Below are positions 63,301 to 64,000 of a stretch of DNA of 64,000 bases, piece after piece. Position numbers and translations under genes: made by a program. Origin of the DNA: Vanilla planifolia (Eukaryota; Streptophyta; Magnoliopsida; Asparagales; Orchidaceae). The stretch is from the NCBI GenBank assembly GCA_023846275.1, contig CM043869.1, forward strand, positions 39,024,737 through 39,088,736, given 5' to 3'. The notes beneath the pieces are model-generated. The model had not been told where the DNA came from. It saw only the letters and a list, made by a program, of their open reading frames with translations, and did not search any database. How positions within the stretch are numbered: position 1 is the stretch's first letter; each line of letters begins with the position of its first letter.

Positions 63301-64000
63301 CAAATTTACGGCAGTCATTTTGTTTGTTGCTAAATATTTAATGTAAAACTACGTCATGTAGAGACCAACAATCAACTGTCCAACCTAACGTTCAATAACA
63401 TACATCCATTGCAAGAGAACATGATTAAAAAATCAAAAAAGGAATTGCAAATGAAGATAAATGAAATGTAATTGTACCAGTCATCTCATCCTCCAGCCCT
63501 AGAGAAATAGCAAGCTTTGGCATTTGCTTTCTCCAAGAGAAGCTCACAACCATCTTCCTGTACAGCTTCTTCTCTTCCTTCACTCCAATCCCAAATGTCA
63601 CTAGGTGCTGGAGAAACGCATGCACATCCTGAGCCTTGGCATTTTCCAGTCCACCACGCCGTTCCATCAACTCCTTCCACGCATCAGCCATTTCCCTAGC
63701 CCTCTCTTTCACAATCCTCGTCACAAGAAGCCTCTCCATTCCCATTTTCGGATCCTCTAAAGCGCATACCAAGCCCTCCAGAAGCAACAAGCTGACCCAC
63801 CCTAAATCCCCTGGCCGAGATTTCGTTGTTCTCCGATCTACTGGGAAAACGATAGCAATTGAGTCCATCACAAAACTGGCAGGATCTATGCACCTTTTAA
63901 GCGCATGTGGTAGCTCCTTCCGAAGGAGATCTGTCTCCTTCCTACTGGACGCGACAAGCTCAAAGAAGCCATTGGAGTCCATCTTGGCGCACAGTGAGTG
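60385..64000 (-). CDS. FRL4: FRIGIDA-like protein 4, 3' part (5' end beyond the right edge)
   Basis: Exons, in transcript order: 63478-64000 (continues past the edge), 60942-61117, 60385-60852. GT-AG borders, frame closed, about 388 residues visible. Reading through 64000 gives HSLCAKMDSNGFFELV, which aligns with an internal stretch of Arabidopsis FRL4 (SLCLKMDARGFW), so the ATG at 63982 is internal and the N-terminal coiled-coil part is missing from the window. Family blocks seen: GMERLLVTRIVKERAREMAD, DVHAFLQHLVTFGI, WRKQMPKLAISLGL, IIDELISKGQPLDAIHFAYE, PPVPLLKAYLRDAKK, EQSAIRAVMKCIEEHKLEPE and the basic KRKTSVGPANKRTRANN. The C-terminus is rich in Tyr, Pro, Gly and Asn and ends AYQQQAYYR. 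FRIGIDA-family proteins are nuclear and work with complexes that promote FLC expression or other developmental programmes; FRL4 members are less studied. Introns are 2360 and 89 bp. Confidence 0.93.
61118..63477 (-). other. FRIGIDA-like intron (2360 bp)
   Basis: Part of it (about 62620-63260) is a loosely repetitive stretch in which 'ccatca(g/a)ctc', 'ccatttg' and 'tctacca' words recur without a fixed period. It may be an eroded minisatellite or simple low-complexity DNA. The rest shows nothing recognisable. Confidence 0.65.

Noticed and set aside
63696-63982. ATG at 63982 as the true start of the FRIGIDA-like gene
   Set aside because: The frame stays open to the window edge and the upstream residues (HSLCAK) align with an internal part of FRL4, so the start lies outside.
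1-64000. CRISPR arrays, bacterial-type operons, riboswitches, integrated virus with intact genes
   Set aside because: Nothing in the window has regular spacer-repeat structure, polycistronic packing or an intact viral gene set. The DNA is plant nuclear.

Overview
The window is nuclear DNA of a flowering plant. The genes have spliced exons with GT-AG borders, long AT-rich introns full of decayed transposon sequence, and proteins that match plant families along their length. From memory, the alkaline ceramidase and its 'FLPYVKI' C-terminus read closer to grass sequences than to Arabidopsis, so a monocot with long introns is my lean, but the species is not identified.

Layout, left to right. (1) 1-17574, minus strand: the first seven coding exons of a MON2-like Golgi/endosome trafficking scaffold. 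Its introns are up to 7 kb and the rest of the gene lies beyond the left edge. (2) 17.6-27.0 kb: intergenic, with a decayed Ty3/gypsy fossil into which a younger 1.94-kb solo LTR has inserted, flanked by the 5-bp duplication GATGC. (3) 27021-31744, minus: complete APC8/CDC23, a TPR subunit of the anaphase-promoting complex. (4) 38391-46797, plus: complete alkaline ceramidase in two coding exons around a 7.6-kb intron that holds a fossil LINE and a 209-bp tandem duplication. (5) 47950-48387, minus: intronless plastid ferredoxin C1. (6) 49277-59415, plus: complete ten-exon CDC48C/NVL-type double AAA ATPase, divergent from the ferredoxin over an 889-bp shared upstream region. (7) 60385-64000, minus: 3' part of a FRIGIDA-like 4 gene, whose 5' end lies beyond the right edge.

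The genes are ordinary single-copy-type housekeeping or regulatory genes (trafficking, cell cycle, sphingolipid turnover, plastid redox, ribosome/nuclear proteostasis, FRIGIDA-like). They do not form a pathway together. All exon borders were placed by hand from reading frame, splice dinucleotides and remembered homologous proteins; the frames close exactly across every junction given.

I did not find an undescribed biological system. The observations most worth a second look are a Ser-to-Asn change at the predicted catalytic serine of the ceramidase (residue 76), a recurring pattern of 0.2-1 kb tandem direct duplications inside introns, 99-101-bp repeats in the U3-like part of the solo LTR, and a foldback/MITE-like element in a CDC48C intron.
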